Assembly (NCBI GenBank): GCA_023387655.1 | Contig: JAEWHR010000015.1 | Coordinates: 1 to 8,255 of the forward strand | Direction of reading: 5' to 3' | From: Bacillota bacterium | GTDB lineage: Bacteria; Bacillota; Clostridia; Lachnospirales; Lachnospiraceae | Length of the DNA stretch: 8,255 bases | Shown here: piece by piece, positions 1-6,995 of the stretch | Layout of the letters: each line of letters begins with the position of its first letter | How positions within the stretch are numbered: the first letter of the stretch is position 1 | The notes under the pieces: model-generated | What the model was told of the DNA's origin: nothing | Seen by the model: only the letters and a program-made list of their open reading frames with translations | The model's database searches: none | Program-made: the position numbers and the translations under genes

Positions 1-47
1 TAAATGTTTTTTTGGTTAAAATGTATTAATAAATGATATTTTTCACA

Positions 48-76
48 TTGATAACTGATAAATTTAATGATAGAAT
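48..76 (+). promoter_or_regulatory. Probable housekeeping sigma-A promoter of the regulator-kinase operon
   Basis: A -35 hexamer TTGATA (48-53) and a -10 hexamer TAGAAT (71-76) each match the consensus at five of six positions and are separated by the ideal 17 bases. A TG dinucleotide at 68-69 gives an extended -10 element. Transcription would start near position 83, leaving a leader of about 23 bases before the ATG at 106. The strength of the match suggests constitutive expression of the sensory genes. Not experimentally shown; AT-rich DNA yields chance matches, but a match of this quality at this distance is unlikely to be accidental. Confidence 0.7.
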
Positions 77-82
77 GATAGA
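67..82 (+). repeat. Perfect 8-bp tandem duplication over the -10 element
   Basis: ATGATAGA occurs twice head to tail (67-74 and 75-82), covering the -10 hexamer and the region just before the likely transcription start. The word TGATA also occurs at 49-53 and 56-60, so four copies lie within 32 bases. It may be a trace of slippage or simply the way an AT-rich promoter reads; no function can be assigned. Confidence 0.5.
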
Positions 83-105
83 AATAAGCATTTTGGGAGG
101 AAGAA

Positions 106-1722
106 ATGGACATAAATAAGAACATAACTCTTTTAATAGCTGATGATGAAGCTTCCATTCGAAATGGTCTTTCCACAGTTGTACCATGGGAACAGTTTGG
201 GGTAATGATAGTTGGTACAGCAGAAAATGGGGAAGATGCTTATGATATAATCAAAAAGTGTCATCCCGATATAGTAATTACTGATATTCGAATGCCAGGT
301 ATGAGTGGCCTGGAAATGATGGAAAAAGTAAAACAAGAAAATATACATACGAATTTTATTATACTTAGTGGATATGGAGATTTTGAATATGCCCAAAAGG
401 CAATTCAACTGGGAGCTAAAAACTATTTTTTAAAACCTATTAAAATTGATGAATTGGTGACTGAGATACGGCATCTGAAAGAAACTATTCTTCAGTCAGA
501 CCATATTAATTCATTTACTGCATATCTCAATGTAAAATCTGATCCAAAAGAAAAATTTATGAAACAGCTCATAAAAAATGAGTTTCATTCCTATGAGCAA
601 ATAAAAAATGAGATACAAAGGCTAGGCCTAACATTAGAGAATGCTCCTTTTCGAGTTATGGTGTTTTCTATATTAAAAGATGATGAAATTGAACCGGAAG
701 AAGAGTATCAACAGATAAAGTATTTAATGGATATGGTAAAAGATGAGTTATCAAGGACTAAACACGAAGTTCTGATATCAAAATCAACAGAATTATTAGC
801 TATTATACATATAAAACAGCATGATGGTATGCTGGTTGATTTCCGTCTACTGGCGAGCAGGTGCTTAAAACGCGTAAAGAAAGATTCAACGATACAATTA
901 CAGATTGGAATTGGAAGTGTAAATCAACAGTTACCCGATTGTTCTAACTCTTATAAGATTGCTTTGTTGGGATTATCCTATAGTTTTTTTAATATTGATA
1001 CTGATATTTTTGACGAAAGCGTTATTTGTAATGATCAACCCCCAAAAGCTGCAAATAGTCTAGATTACAATCAGCTATTTTATAGTATCTCCATGAATCA
1101 GGAAGAACAGATCAAAGAATTTTGTAAGGAGTACTTCTCGAATCTTCTTTATGTACCAATGCCTCCGCCAAATTATATTCGAGGTATGTGTATCTATTTG
1201 ATTACAGATGTTATGAAAGAATTTCGATATGACCAAGGGGAGAATATAGAATTTACTCAGGCAGAAATTGTTACCCGTATAAATCAAATAAAAAGTTTTG
1301 ATGTTTTAAAAGCGTATATAGAGGATTTTCTAAAAGATTGTGGAAAAAGACAAGAATCCAGTGTGAAATCTTCTGCAAATCCGGTGATTCAAGCTGCAGA
1401 ATATTTTATAAAGTCCCATATGGGTGAAAAGATTTTAGCAAAAGATGTTGCCAGTCATGTGAATCTAAGTGATGTTTATTTTACGAGTTATTTTAAAATG
1501 AAAACTGGTGTCAATTTTAGAGATTATGTAATTCAAAAAAAGATGGAATACGCAATGAATTTAATGGAGAAGGAACCACAGATGCCAGTGGCAGAAGTAG
1601 CTGCAACTGTTGGCTATGACGATTACCGTTCATTTTATCGGGTATTTAAACAATATACAGGAGTGAATCCTTCCAATTATAGCAGGAGAAGTACAGAAGC
1701 AAATGATAAGGGCAAAATATAA
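106..1722 (+). CDS. AraC-family response regulator, YesN type (two-component system)
   Basis: This is a 538-residue cytoplasmic transcription regulator. Residues 8-125 form a receiver domain: acidic pair D13/D14, phosphoacceptor D60 in ITDIRMPGMSGLE, the conserved hydroxyl residue S88 in ILSGYGDF, and K110 in FLKP. A middle section (about 140-420) has no motif I recognise, which is usual for this family, where it links input to output. Residues 426-527 are an AraC-type DNA-binding domain with two helix-turn-helices, the first around ILAKDVASHVNLSDVYF and the second around VAEVAATVGYDDYRSFYRVF, ending in the typical GVNPSNYSR. The start is supported by GGGAGG at 95-100, five bases upstream. 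The gene overlaps the kinase gene that follows, its likely cognate partner. By family precedent it should activate the downstream sugar-transport operon when phosphorylated. Family assignment is secure; the target is inferred. Confidence 0.93.
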   Translation: MDINKNITLLIADDEASIRNGLSTVVPWEQFGVMIVGTAENGEDAYDIIKKCHPDIVITDIRMPGMSGLEMMEKVKQENIHTNFIILSGYGDFEYAQKAIQLGAKNYFLKPIKIDELVTEIRHLKETILQSDHINSFTAYLNVKSDPKEKFMKQLIKNEFHSYEQIKNEIQRLGLTLENAPFRVMVFSILKDDEIEPEEEYQQIKYLMDMVKDELSRTKHEVLISKSTELLAIIHIKQHDGMLVDFRLLASRCLKRVKKDSTIQLQIGIGSVNQQLPDCSNSYKIALLGLSYSFFNIDTDIFDESVICNDQPPKAANSLDYNQLFYSISMNQEEQIKEFCKEYFSNLLYVPMPPPNYIRGMCIYLITDVMKEFRYDQGENIEFTQAEIVTRINQIKSFDVLKAYIEDFLKDCGKRQESSVKSSANPVIQAAEYFIKSHMGEKILAKDVASHVNLSDVYFTSYFKMKTGVNFRDYVIQKKMEYAMNLMEKEPQMPVAEVAATVGYDDYRSFYRVFKQYTGVNPSNYSRRSTEANDKGKI

Positions 1723-3529
1723 GTCTAAGAATCTAGGGAATAAGCTATTAAAATCAATTGGTGACATGAAAATCTCTGCCAAAATACGTTTGTGTATGTT
1801 TAGTGTCATTATTATATTAACTATTTTTTTGTGTATATTTACAAGTAAATATTTTAATAAGATATATTATGAAGAAGTAGAAGTTCAGATGCAGGATACG
1901 ATGAATGTAATTTCTAATTCACTAAATAATGTTTACGAATCTATTTTAAAAAATGTTATAAATTTTGCATCTTCTCCATCTATACGGAGCGTAGTAGTCA
2001 ATGCACGAAATGAAAAGAATTATAAGAATCACGAAGGTGTTCAGCTACAGTTAATCAATCTGCTTAATAGCAATAGCTTGATAGAATCTGTATTTCTTAT
2101 TAACAATGATAGGACACTCTATACGATTTATTCTTACGGAGTACGTCCGGAAAGTGATCTTTCAAGTTTTCTGGATTCATATGAAAACATTAGAGATATT
2201 ACATGGCTTAAATACTGTCAGAGTCCATTTTTACAACAGCAAGATGTAATACCGATCGTGGTTCCATTATCAACCCTATCACCAGGTGATAATGTAGTGA
2301 TTGCACATCAATCTCAAGAACCAGTCACAAATCTGGTGATATTATTGAATCTGCAAAAGTTTCAAAGTAGTCTTTCTCTATCAAGTATAAATCACTTTGA
2401 TCGAGATTATTTTGTTGTTAATTCGGATGGTGAAAGTATTAGTTTAAAACCTGATGAGGAAATGGAGGATATTTTACGAGATCCCATATATATTCAAGGT
2501 GTGAAGGATAACAATGAGGATTATCAGATACGCCAGATATTAGAGCTACAAAACCATATTGTCTATGCACAAAAGCTTCCGTTTTCTAATCTTCAATTAA
2601 TAAGTATTTTATCGGAGGAGTTCTTAACTCAGAAGATATCGGATATAAACCGTTTTATCGTTTTACTTGGTGCGGCAGGGATTTTACTATCCGCTTTGTT
2701 CTCTATTATATTTACAAAGTTTGTTACATTACCGTTGAACAGGTTGATGAAAAGTATAAAAGAAATTCAAGAAAACCTTTCCTATACACCATGTGAAAGT
2801 AAGTATGAGGATGAAATCGGCCAGTTAAATCATGCGGTAAATTCCATGTACGAAACGATTCAGATGCAGATTGGTCAGATGAAAAAGGACGAACGTGAAA
2901 AATATCAATTGGAAATTCAACTTTTAGCAGAGCAGATTAATCCGCATTTGCTTTATAACACGTTAGAAGGAATTAATCTTGAGGTATTAAATAATCACAC
3001 CCTAGTAGCATCTTCTATGATAAACAAACTTGGTACATTTATGAGAATTGGTTTGAATTATGGTGAGGATTTGATTATGGTAAAAGATGAAATTTCTCAC
3101 GTAGAAGCTTATGTTAGCATTATGAATCACAGAATTAGCAAAAGTATTATTTTTAATGTAAATATTGAGGATGATTTAAGTGAAAAGCACATTTTAAAGC
3201 TGATTTTGCAACCTCTTGTAGAAAATGCGATTAAACATGGTTTTAAAGATGAGATGACGATAGAGACCATATATATCCCAACCATTGATGTGAGGTTTTA
3301 TCGTAGCAAGGATAACATATGTATCGAGGTAGTGGATAATGGTTGCGGTATTGATGTAGAGAAAGCGAAGAAAGCGGTCTATGACATGAATGAGAAAGAA
3401 AAACGTCATGTTGGGCTACATAATATTTATGCAAGGCTAAAAATCTATTATGGTCAAGTTGAAATGGATTTTCAGACAATTCCTTATTATAGGAATAGTG
3501 TTATAATAACCATTCCAGACATAAAGTAA
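1703..3529 (+). CDS. Membrane sensor histidine kinase, YesM type (HPK7-like)
   Basis: This 608-residue sensor kinase has a first membrane segment at about 29-48, an extracellular sensing region of some 265 residues (probably a Cache-like fold, inferred from size and position), a second membrane segment at about 318-338 and a HAMP linker to about 392. The phosphoacceptor is H415 in the QINPHLLYNTL motif typical of the His_kinase family; leucine stands where phenylalanine is common. The ATP-binding domain shows the N box QPLVENAIKHG (N508), the G1 box DNGCGID (D545, G547, G549) and the G2 region GLHNIYARL (from G571). The ATG at 1703 lies inside the regulator gene, giving a 20-base overlap and suggesting translational coupling; its GGAG (1685-1688) is rather far away at 14 bases. 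An in-frame ATG at 1766 is possible but has no visible ribosome site. It likely phosphorylates the upstream regulator. Confidence 0.92.
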   Translation: MIRAKYKSKNLGNKLLKSIGDMKISAKIRLCMFSVIIILTIFLCIFTSKYFNKIYYEEVEVQMQDTMNVISNSLNNVYESILKNVINFASSPSIRSVVVNARNEKNYKNHEGVQLQLINLLNSNSLIESVFLINNDRTLYTIYSYGVRPESDLSSFLDSYENIRDITWLKYCQSPFLQQQDVIPIVVPLSTLSPGDNVVIAHQSQEPVTNLVILLNLQKFQSSLSLSSINHFDRDYFVVNSDGESISLKPDEEMEDILRDPIYIQGVKDNNEDYQIRQILELQNHIVYAQKLPFSNLQLISILSEEFLTQKISDINRFIVLLGAAGILLSALFSIIFTKFVTLPLNRLMKSIKEIQENLSYTPCESKYEDEIGQLNHAVNSMYETIQMQIGQMKKDEREKYQLEIQLLAEQINPHLLYNTLEGINLEVLNNHTLVASSMINKLGTFMRIGLNYGEDLIMVKDEISHVEAYVSIMNHRISKSIIFNVNIEDDLSEKHILKLILQPLVENAIKHGFKDEMTIETIYIPTIDVRFYRSKDNICIEVVDNGCGIDVEKAKKAVYDMNEKEKRHVGLHNIYARLKIYYGQVEMDFQTIPYYRNSVIITIPDIK

Positions 3530-3546
3530 AAATATACAACTGAAAT

Positions 3547-3577
3547 AAATGCTGTAGATAAAATCTACAGCATTTTT
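3547..3577 (+). terminator. Rho-independent terminator after the kinase gene
   Basis: A perfect stem begins 17 bases after the kinase stop: GCTGTAGAT (3551-3559) pairs with ATCTACAGC (3563-3571) over an AAA loop. Flanking AAAT/ATTT pairs extend it to 13 bp. A run of five T (3573-3577) follows. It separates the sensory transcript from the transport operon, so the latter needs its own promoter. Confidence 0.9.
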
Positions 3578-3612
3578 ACTTGAAAAAGATGTAAAAGACA
3601 CAAAAATATTAA

Positions 3613-3653
3613 AAAAAGTTACAATTAGCATGAGAAATGTCATGTTACTTTTT
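3613..3653 (+). promoter_or_regulatory. Candidate operator: inverted and direct repeats upstream of the transport operon
   Basis: AAAAAGTTACA (3613-3623) is mirrored by TGTTACTTTTT (3643-3653), whose reverse complement differs at one base. Inside lies a second perfect dyad, CATGA (3629-3633) and TCATG (3640-3644). The word GTTAC also occurs as a direct repeat at 3618-3622 and 3644-3648, 26 bases apart. The right half sits where a -35 element would be for the -10 at 3666. AraC-type regulators commonly bind paired direct half-sites just upstream of or overlapping -35, so this is a plausible site for the neighbouring response regulator. Part of the symmetry comes from A and T runs, and an RNA hairpin or chance remain possible. 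Confidence 0.4.
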
Positions 3654-3665
3654 ACTAATACAAGG

Positions 3666-3671
3666 TAGAAT
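3666..3671 (+). promoter_or_regulatory. Probable -10 element of the transport operon promoter, -35 lacking
   Basis: TAGAAT matches the sigma-A -10 consensus at five of six positions and is identical to the -10 of the upstream promoter. The sequence 17 bases upstream (TGTTAC, 3643-3648) bears almost no likeness to TTGACA, and 16- or 18-base spacing does not help. Transcription would start near 3678, leaving a leader of about 29 bases to the lipoprotein ATG at 3707. A good -10 without a -35 fits a promoter that depends on an activator. A TTGAAA at 3580-3585 has no well-placed -10 and was not chosen. Confidence 0.45.
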
Positions 3672-3693
3672 TAATGACATCAAGTGAAGTACG

Positions 3694-3700
3694 AAAGGAG
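3694..3700 (+). promoter_or_regulatory. Ribosome binding site that fixes the lipoprotein start
   Basis: AAAGGAG lies six bases before the ATG at 3707. The longer in-frame start at 3674 has no such site and would put eleven charged or polar residues in front of a perfect lipoprotein signal peptide. It would also lie upstream of the predicted transcription start near 3678. Confidence 0.85.
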
Positions 3701-3706
3701 AAAGTT

Positions 3707-5113
3707 ATGAAAAAGAAGATGTTGAGTTTACTAATGGTGGGAGCTATGACAGTCACTTTACTTTCCGGGTGTGCAAGTAAATCAGGAGGTAGTTCTACTG
3801 ACGGAACAGGCGGTAGTGGTCAAGAAGGTAAAAAAACTGTAGTTACGGTATGGACCAATGACCGTCATGACTCTGAATATGTAGATAAGAAAATCAAAGA
3901 GTTTAATGAAACCAATGATAAAGGTATTAAAATCGAAATGACGGTTGTTACCGATGATTACGCAAATATGCTATCGATGGCATATTCTTCTGGAACAGCA
4001 CCTGATATTGCTGGTGTTAGTGCAGGACAGAGTGGATTTGATTTGAAAACTTTTGTAGATGCAAAAATATTAGAACCACTAAATGATAGAATTACAGACG
4101 CTGATTACCAAAAAGTAACAGAAGCAGATAATCATAAGTATGAAGGAATTAATATGATTGATGGTAATGTATATTGGATTCCAACTGGTATGAGAAGCGG
4201 TGTAAGAATAGAATACAACAAAAACCTTGTGGAAGCAGCAGGTTACTCTGAATTTCCAAATACACTAGACGGTGTTATTGACCTTGCTAAGAAAGTTACA
4301 GAAAGCGGTGGAGGAGTAACATACGGTGTTGGCTTTACGTCAGCTAATCCATTTATTAGATGGATTGAAGGAACTAGTGAAACTAGTGGAATTTATAGAT
4401 ATGATTACAAAAATGGTGAATTTAACTTTGATGGATATAAAACTATCATCGAAAAATGTAATCAGTTCTTCCAAGACAAGAGCGTACTTCCAGGTTCCAC
4501 ATCCCAGGGTGTAGATGCCATGAGAGCACAATTTGCTGAGGGCGCTTTTGCAATATGGGGAAATGCATCCCAAGAAGCGGGAGTATTTACTGACCAGTTC
4601 CCAATAACAAAGTTTGATTGGGGTGTTACCACTGTTCCAACGTTAGATGGAGAAGTAAAAGGTGCTTTATCTATTCTTCCACAAAAGGGTTACATGATGT
4701 TTTCTTCAAGCAAAAATAAAGATGCTGCTTGGGAAGTTATTAAATTCTTCTCTAGTGAAGATTACTTAAAGGGATATTTAGAAGGTGGATATTGTCTTCC
4801 TATTTCAGATTACATGAATGGTATTATCGATACATCAAAGACTGGTAGACTTGCAGATTTTGAATTACAAGAATATGAAAGTGTTTATCCAGCAGTACCA
4901 GCTGTAGCAATACAGGGAGAAGATTATGTTGCTACTTTATGGAATGCAATTATGGGAAATGTAAGTGCGGATGATGCGATTGCAGATCTTAATAAGAGAT
5001 ACAATGAAGCATTGGACAATGATGTAAGTATGGGAAAAATTAAAAGACTTGTAATAAAAGATTTTGATCCGATGCATCCAAATGAAGGAACAATTGAGTA
5101 TTTAGAACAATAA
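3707..5113 (+). CDS. Sugar ABC transporter solute-binding lipoprotein (SBP family 1)
   Basis: This 468-residue extracellular binding protein captures the substrate and delivers it to the two permeases encoded next. It opens with a short lysine-rich stretch, a hydrophobic core and the lipobox LSGC, so C22 would be lipidated after signal peptidase II cleavage. A Gly/Ser-rich tether follows (about 26-40). The mature part starts with TVVTVWTND and has hallmarks of family 1 sugar-binding proteins: GTAPDI (96-101), VYWIPTG (155-161), YNKNLVEAAG (170-179), a FAEGAFAIWG segment (276-285) and a C-terminal AAWEVIKFF helix. Length is usual for the family. ATG 3707 is preferred over 3674 because of the ribosome site and signal peptide. 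It is the first gene of the transport operon. The substrate is probably an oligosaccharide; the sequence does not say which. Confidence 0.93.
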   Translation: MKKKMLSLLMVGAMTVTLLSGCASKSGGSSTDGTGGSGQEGKKTVVTVWTNDRHDSEYVDKKIKEFNETNDKGIKIEMTVVTDDYANMLSMAYSSGTAPDIAGVSAGQSGFDLKTFVDAKILEPLNDRITDADYQKVTEADNHKYEGINMIDGNVYWIPTGMRSGVRIEYNKNLVEAAGYSEFPNTLDGVIDLAKKVTESGGGVTYGVGFTSANPFIRWIEGTSETSGIYRYDYKNGEFNFDGYKTIIEKCNQFFQDKSVLPGSTSQGVDAMRAQFAEGAFAIWGNASQEAGVFTDQFPITKFDWGVTTVPTLDGEVKGALSILPQKGYMMFSSSKNKDAAWEVIKFFSSEDYLKGYLEGGYCLPISDYMNGIIDTSKTGRLADFELQEYESVYPAVPAVAIQGEDYVATLWNAIMGNVSADDAIADLNKRYNEALDNDVSMGKIKRLVIKDFDPMHPNEGTIEYLEQ

Positions 5114-5132
5114 ATAGGTGCTCGAAACTTAT

Positions 5133-5163
5133 GGGATGTTTTTAGAAAAACTAAAAACATCCC
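5133..5163 (+). terminator. Intercistronic hairpin between binding protein and permease (partial terminator or mRNA stabiliser)
   Basis: GGGATGTTTTTAG (5133-5145) pairs perfectly with CTAAAAACATCCC (5151-5163) around an AAAAA loop, giving a 13-bp stem 19 bases after the lipoprotein stop. The following tract TTGTTTT (5164-5170) is interrupted by G, so termination is probably incomplete. Such hairpins after binding-protein genes are known to raise the yield of the binding protein over its permeases, by partial termination or by protecting the upstream mRNA 3' end. That role here is inference. Confidence 0.75.
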
Positions 5164-5174
5164 TTGTTTTAAAG

Positions 5175-5181
5175 AAAGGGG
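5175..5181 (+). promoter_or_regulatory. Ribosome binding site that fixes the first permease start
   Basis: AAAGGGG lies 11 bases before the ATG at 5193, somewhat far but the only purine-rich site. A longer in-frame reading from the GTG at 5118 would run through the hairpin at 5133-5163 and add 25 residues unlike a permease N-terminus. Confidence 0.7.
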
Positions 5182-5192
5182 AAACACAATTT

Positions 5193-6113
5193 ATGAAAAA
5201 GAAATTAAGTTTTAGAGAAAGAGTGAAGCGAGCAAATAGCAGAGGAGATTTTGCTGCTATATTGATGCTATTACCAGCGGTATTTTTACTTGCAGTTATT
5301 TCTATCTATCCTTTTTTCTGGCTATTTCGATATATATTTTATGATTACAATGGATTCACCGCTTATTTTGTAGGTATGAAAAACTTTACAAGAATGTTTC
5401 AAGATGCGGTATTCTGGCGTAGTGTACTTCATACTTTTGAGTATGCAATTATGAAGTTAGTTATTATCATTCCTTTATCCTTACTTTTAGCAGTTTTATT
5501 AAATCAAAAAATTAAGGGAAGCGGTCTTTTTAGAGGAATCTATTTTATGCCGACAGTAATTAGTGCAGCTGTATACAGCTTAATCTTCGGCTTTATATTT
5601 GCTGTTTATAACGGTGTATTAAATGCATATTTAAATAAATTGGGAATGATCCATTCTCCAATTGACTGGCTTGGCAGTGCCTCAATTGTTATGATATCCA
5701 TTATTATTGTTGCAATATGGGGTGGATTTGGTAACTATATGATTCTTTTCATGTCTGGTATTTCCAGTATTTCTGAAGAAGTTTATGAAAGTTGTAAAAT
5801 AGACGGTGCAAATGGAGTACAATCCTTCTTTCGTATTACAATACCGATGTTAAGCCCAGTTTTAAAAGTAATTTTAATGCTTGCTATTACAACTGCATTA
5901 AAAGATTATGAATCTATCTTAGTATTAACGAATGGTGGACCAAACAATAGATCTGAAGTTATGTTTAGCTATATCTATAAGTTGATCTTCGGATCTCAGA
6001 CAACACCTCAGATTGGTTACGCAACTGTTTTAAGTATCATGGCAGCTTTAATCATCGGAATCATTACAGCAATTTATATGTATTTGGCAAGAAAGCTAGA
6101 TAATGTAGTCTAA
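5193..6113 (+). CDS. Sugar ABC transporter permease, MalF/UgpA/LacF type
   Basis: This 306-residue inner-membrane permease is one half of the translocation pore of a CUT1-type carbohydrate importer. A basic cytoplasmic N-terminus (KKKLSFRERVKRA) leads to about six membrane segments, near 21-45, 84-104, 120-140, 164-186, 222-238 and 276-298. The EAA loop that docks on the ATPase is seen at about 196-219 (EVYESCKIDGA then FFRITIPML), with the key D204-G205-A206. LTNGGP (245-250) is also characteristic of this subfamily. Length is typical of Gram-positive members, which lack the extra domain of enterobacterial MalF. It follows the intercistronic hairpin and is separated from the second permease by only 11 bases. 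The start at 5193 is chosen over GTG 5118 because of the ribosome site. Confidence 0.93.
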   Translation: MKKKLSFRERVKRANSRGDFAAILMLLPAVFLLAVISIYPFFWLFRYIFYDYNGFTAYFVGMKNFTRMFQDAVFWRSVLHTFEYAIMKLVIIIPLSLLLAVLLNQKIKGSGLFRGIYFMPTVISAAVYSLIFGFIFAVYNGVLNAYLNKLGMIHSPIDWLGSASIVMISIIIVAIWGGFGNYMILFMSGISSISEEVYESCKIDGANGVQSFFRITIPMLSPVLKVILMLAITTALKDYESILVLTNGGPNNRSEVMFSYIYKLIFGSQTTPQIGYATVLSIMAALIIGIITAIYMYLARKLDNVV

Positions 6114-6124
6114 AGGAGGCATAT

Positions 6125-6991
6125 ATGGAAAAGTCACATGTAGTATATTCGAAAAAGACAAAAGTACTTAGAGCTTTGGTATTTCTAATCCTTCTTACAA
6201 TTGCATTGGTTACTCTGTACCCTGTTATTTATATTATTTTCGGATCTTTTAAGGAAAATAACGAATTGTTGTTAGGTGGAACTAAATTATTACCAAAAAG
6301 ATTTATTTTTGACAACTATAAACAAGCGTGGGAAAAGGCAAACTTCGCAACTTATACAATTAATAGCTTGTTTATAAGTCTTGGCGTTATGCTTCTTTCG
6401 ATTACTGTCACAACTATGGCAGGATATGTATTTGCAAGAAAGAATTTTAAAGGTAAAGAATTGTTATATGGTTTATTCGTTGCTTTTATGTTTGTTAATG
6501 TAGGTAGTGTTAGTCTTAGACCTCTTTTTGAACTTGCTGTTAAAGTAAATATGAACCAATCCTTAATTAGTATTATCCTTATTTCTGCCGGAATGGGACA
6601 GGCAACCTATATTTTCCTTGTTCGTGGGTATATGAATACCTTATCCAAAGAAATTGATGAAGCAGCTAAAATTGATGGATGTACTTTTTTCCAGATTTAT
6701 TATAAAATAATTTTCCCATTACTAAAACCAGTAATTGCGACAATCGGACTTTTATCGTTCCGTACTGGTTGGAATGAATACATTATGCCACTGATATTTA
6801 CTATGTCAAATGATAAACTTCGTCCTTTAACTGTCGGGGTTGTTATGTTAAAGAACAGTGGTGATGGTACTGCAGCATGGAACTTAATGTTTGCTGGCTC
6901 TACCATTTCTATTATTCCAATTATTGTTCTTTATATGTTTACAAGCCGTTACTTTATGAGTGGATTAACTGCAGGTGCTGTGAAAGGATAA
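6125..6991 (+). CDS. Sugar ABC transporter permease, MalG/UgpE type
   Basis: This 288-residue permease is the second half of the pore, pairing with the product of the preceding gene. It has a basic N-terminus, a first membrane segment at about 17-40 (LVTLYPVIYIIFGSFK, typical of MalG-like proteins), and further segments near 83-103, 112-130, 147-167, 196-212 and 258-275. The EAA loop at about 176-199 is well kept: EIDEAAKIDGC then FFQIYYKIIFPLL, with D184-G185. C186 stands where alanine is common. AAAGGAGG (6112-6119) overlaps the previous stop codon and lies five bases from the ATG, so translation is probably coupled. The next gene starts four bases after its stop. No ATPase gene lies beside it in this window. 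Confidence 0.93.
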   Translation: MEKSHVVYSKKTKVLRALVFLILLTIALVTLYPVIYIIFGSFKENNELLLGGTKLLPKRFIFDNYKQAWEKANFATYTINSLFISLGVMLLSITVTTMAGYVFARKNFKGKELLYGLFVAFMFVNVGSVSLRPLFELAVKVNMNQSLISIILISAGMGQATYIFLVRGYMNTLSKEIDEAAKIDGCTFFQIYYKIIFPLLKPVIATIGLLSFRTGWNEYIMPLIFTMSNDKLRPLTVGVVMLKNSGDGTAAWNLMFAGSTISIIPIIVLYMFTSRYFMSGLTAGAVKG

Positions 6992-6995
6992 GAAG

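Noticed and set aside
15..22. GTTAAAAT upstream of the regulator gene, like GTTACAAT at 3618-3625 (possible autoregulatory site)
   Set aside because: It is only an 8-base, AT-rich resemblance with one mismatch; no second half-site at matching spacing was found.
133..408. Minus-strand open frame of 91 codons
   Set aside because: It lies wholly inside the receiver-domain coding region, has no ribosome site and reads as a low-complexity shadow. Other minus-strand frames at 1075-1287, 3194-3479, 3437-3643, 4340-4573, 4924-5187, 6700-6906 and 7030-7248 were dropped for the same reason.
3590..3604. TGTAAAAGACAC as a possible CcpA cre site before the transport operon
   Set aside because: It lacks the central CG and the symmetric right half of the cre consensus; no convincing cre site was seen in 3530-3706.
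3674..3706. Longer start for the solute-binding lipoprotein at ATG 3674
   Set aside because: It has no ribosome binding site, places charged residues before the signal peptide, and lies upstream of the likely transcription start; ATG 3707 has an excellent AAAGGAG and a normal lipoprotein signal.
4373..4389. ACTAGTG repeated twice within the lipoprotein gene
   Set aside because: It encodes the in-frame TSETSG stretch of the protein; a short coincidental repeat without other structure.
4326..4514. Plus-strand open frame of 62 codons in a second frame
   Set aside because: It is contained in the well-supported lipoprotein gene and has no independent start signal.
5118..5192. Longer start for the first permease at GTG 5118
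   Set aside because: The extra 25 residues are translated through the 13-bp hairpin, have no ribosome site upstream and do not look like a permease N-terminus.
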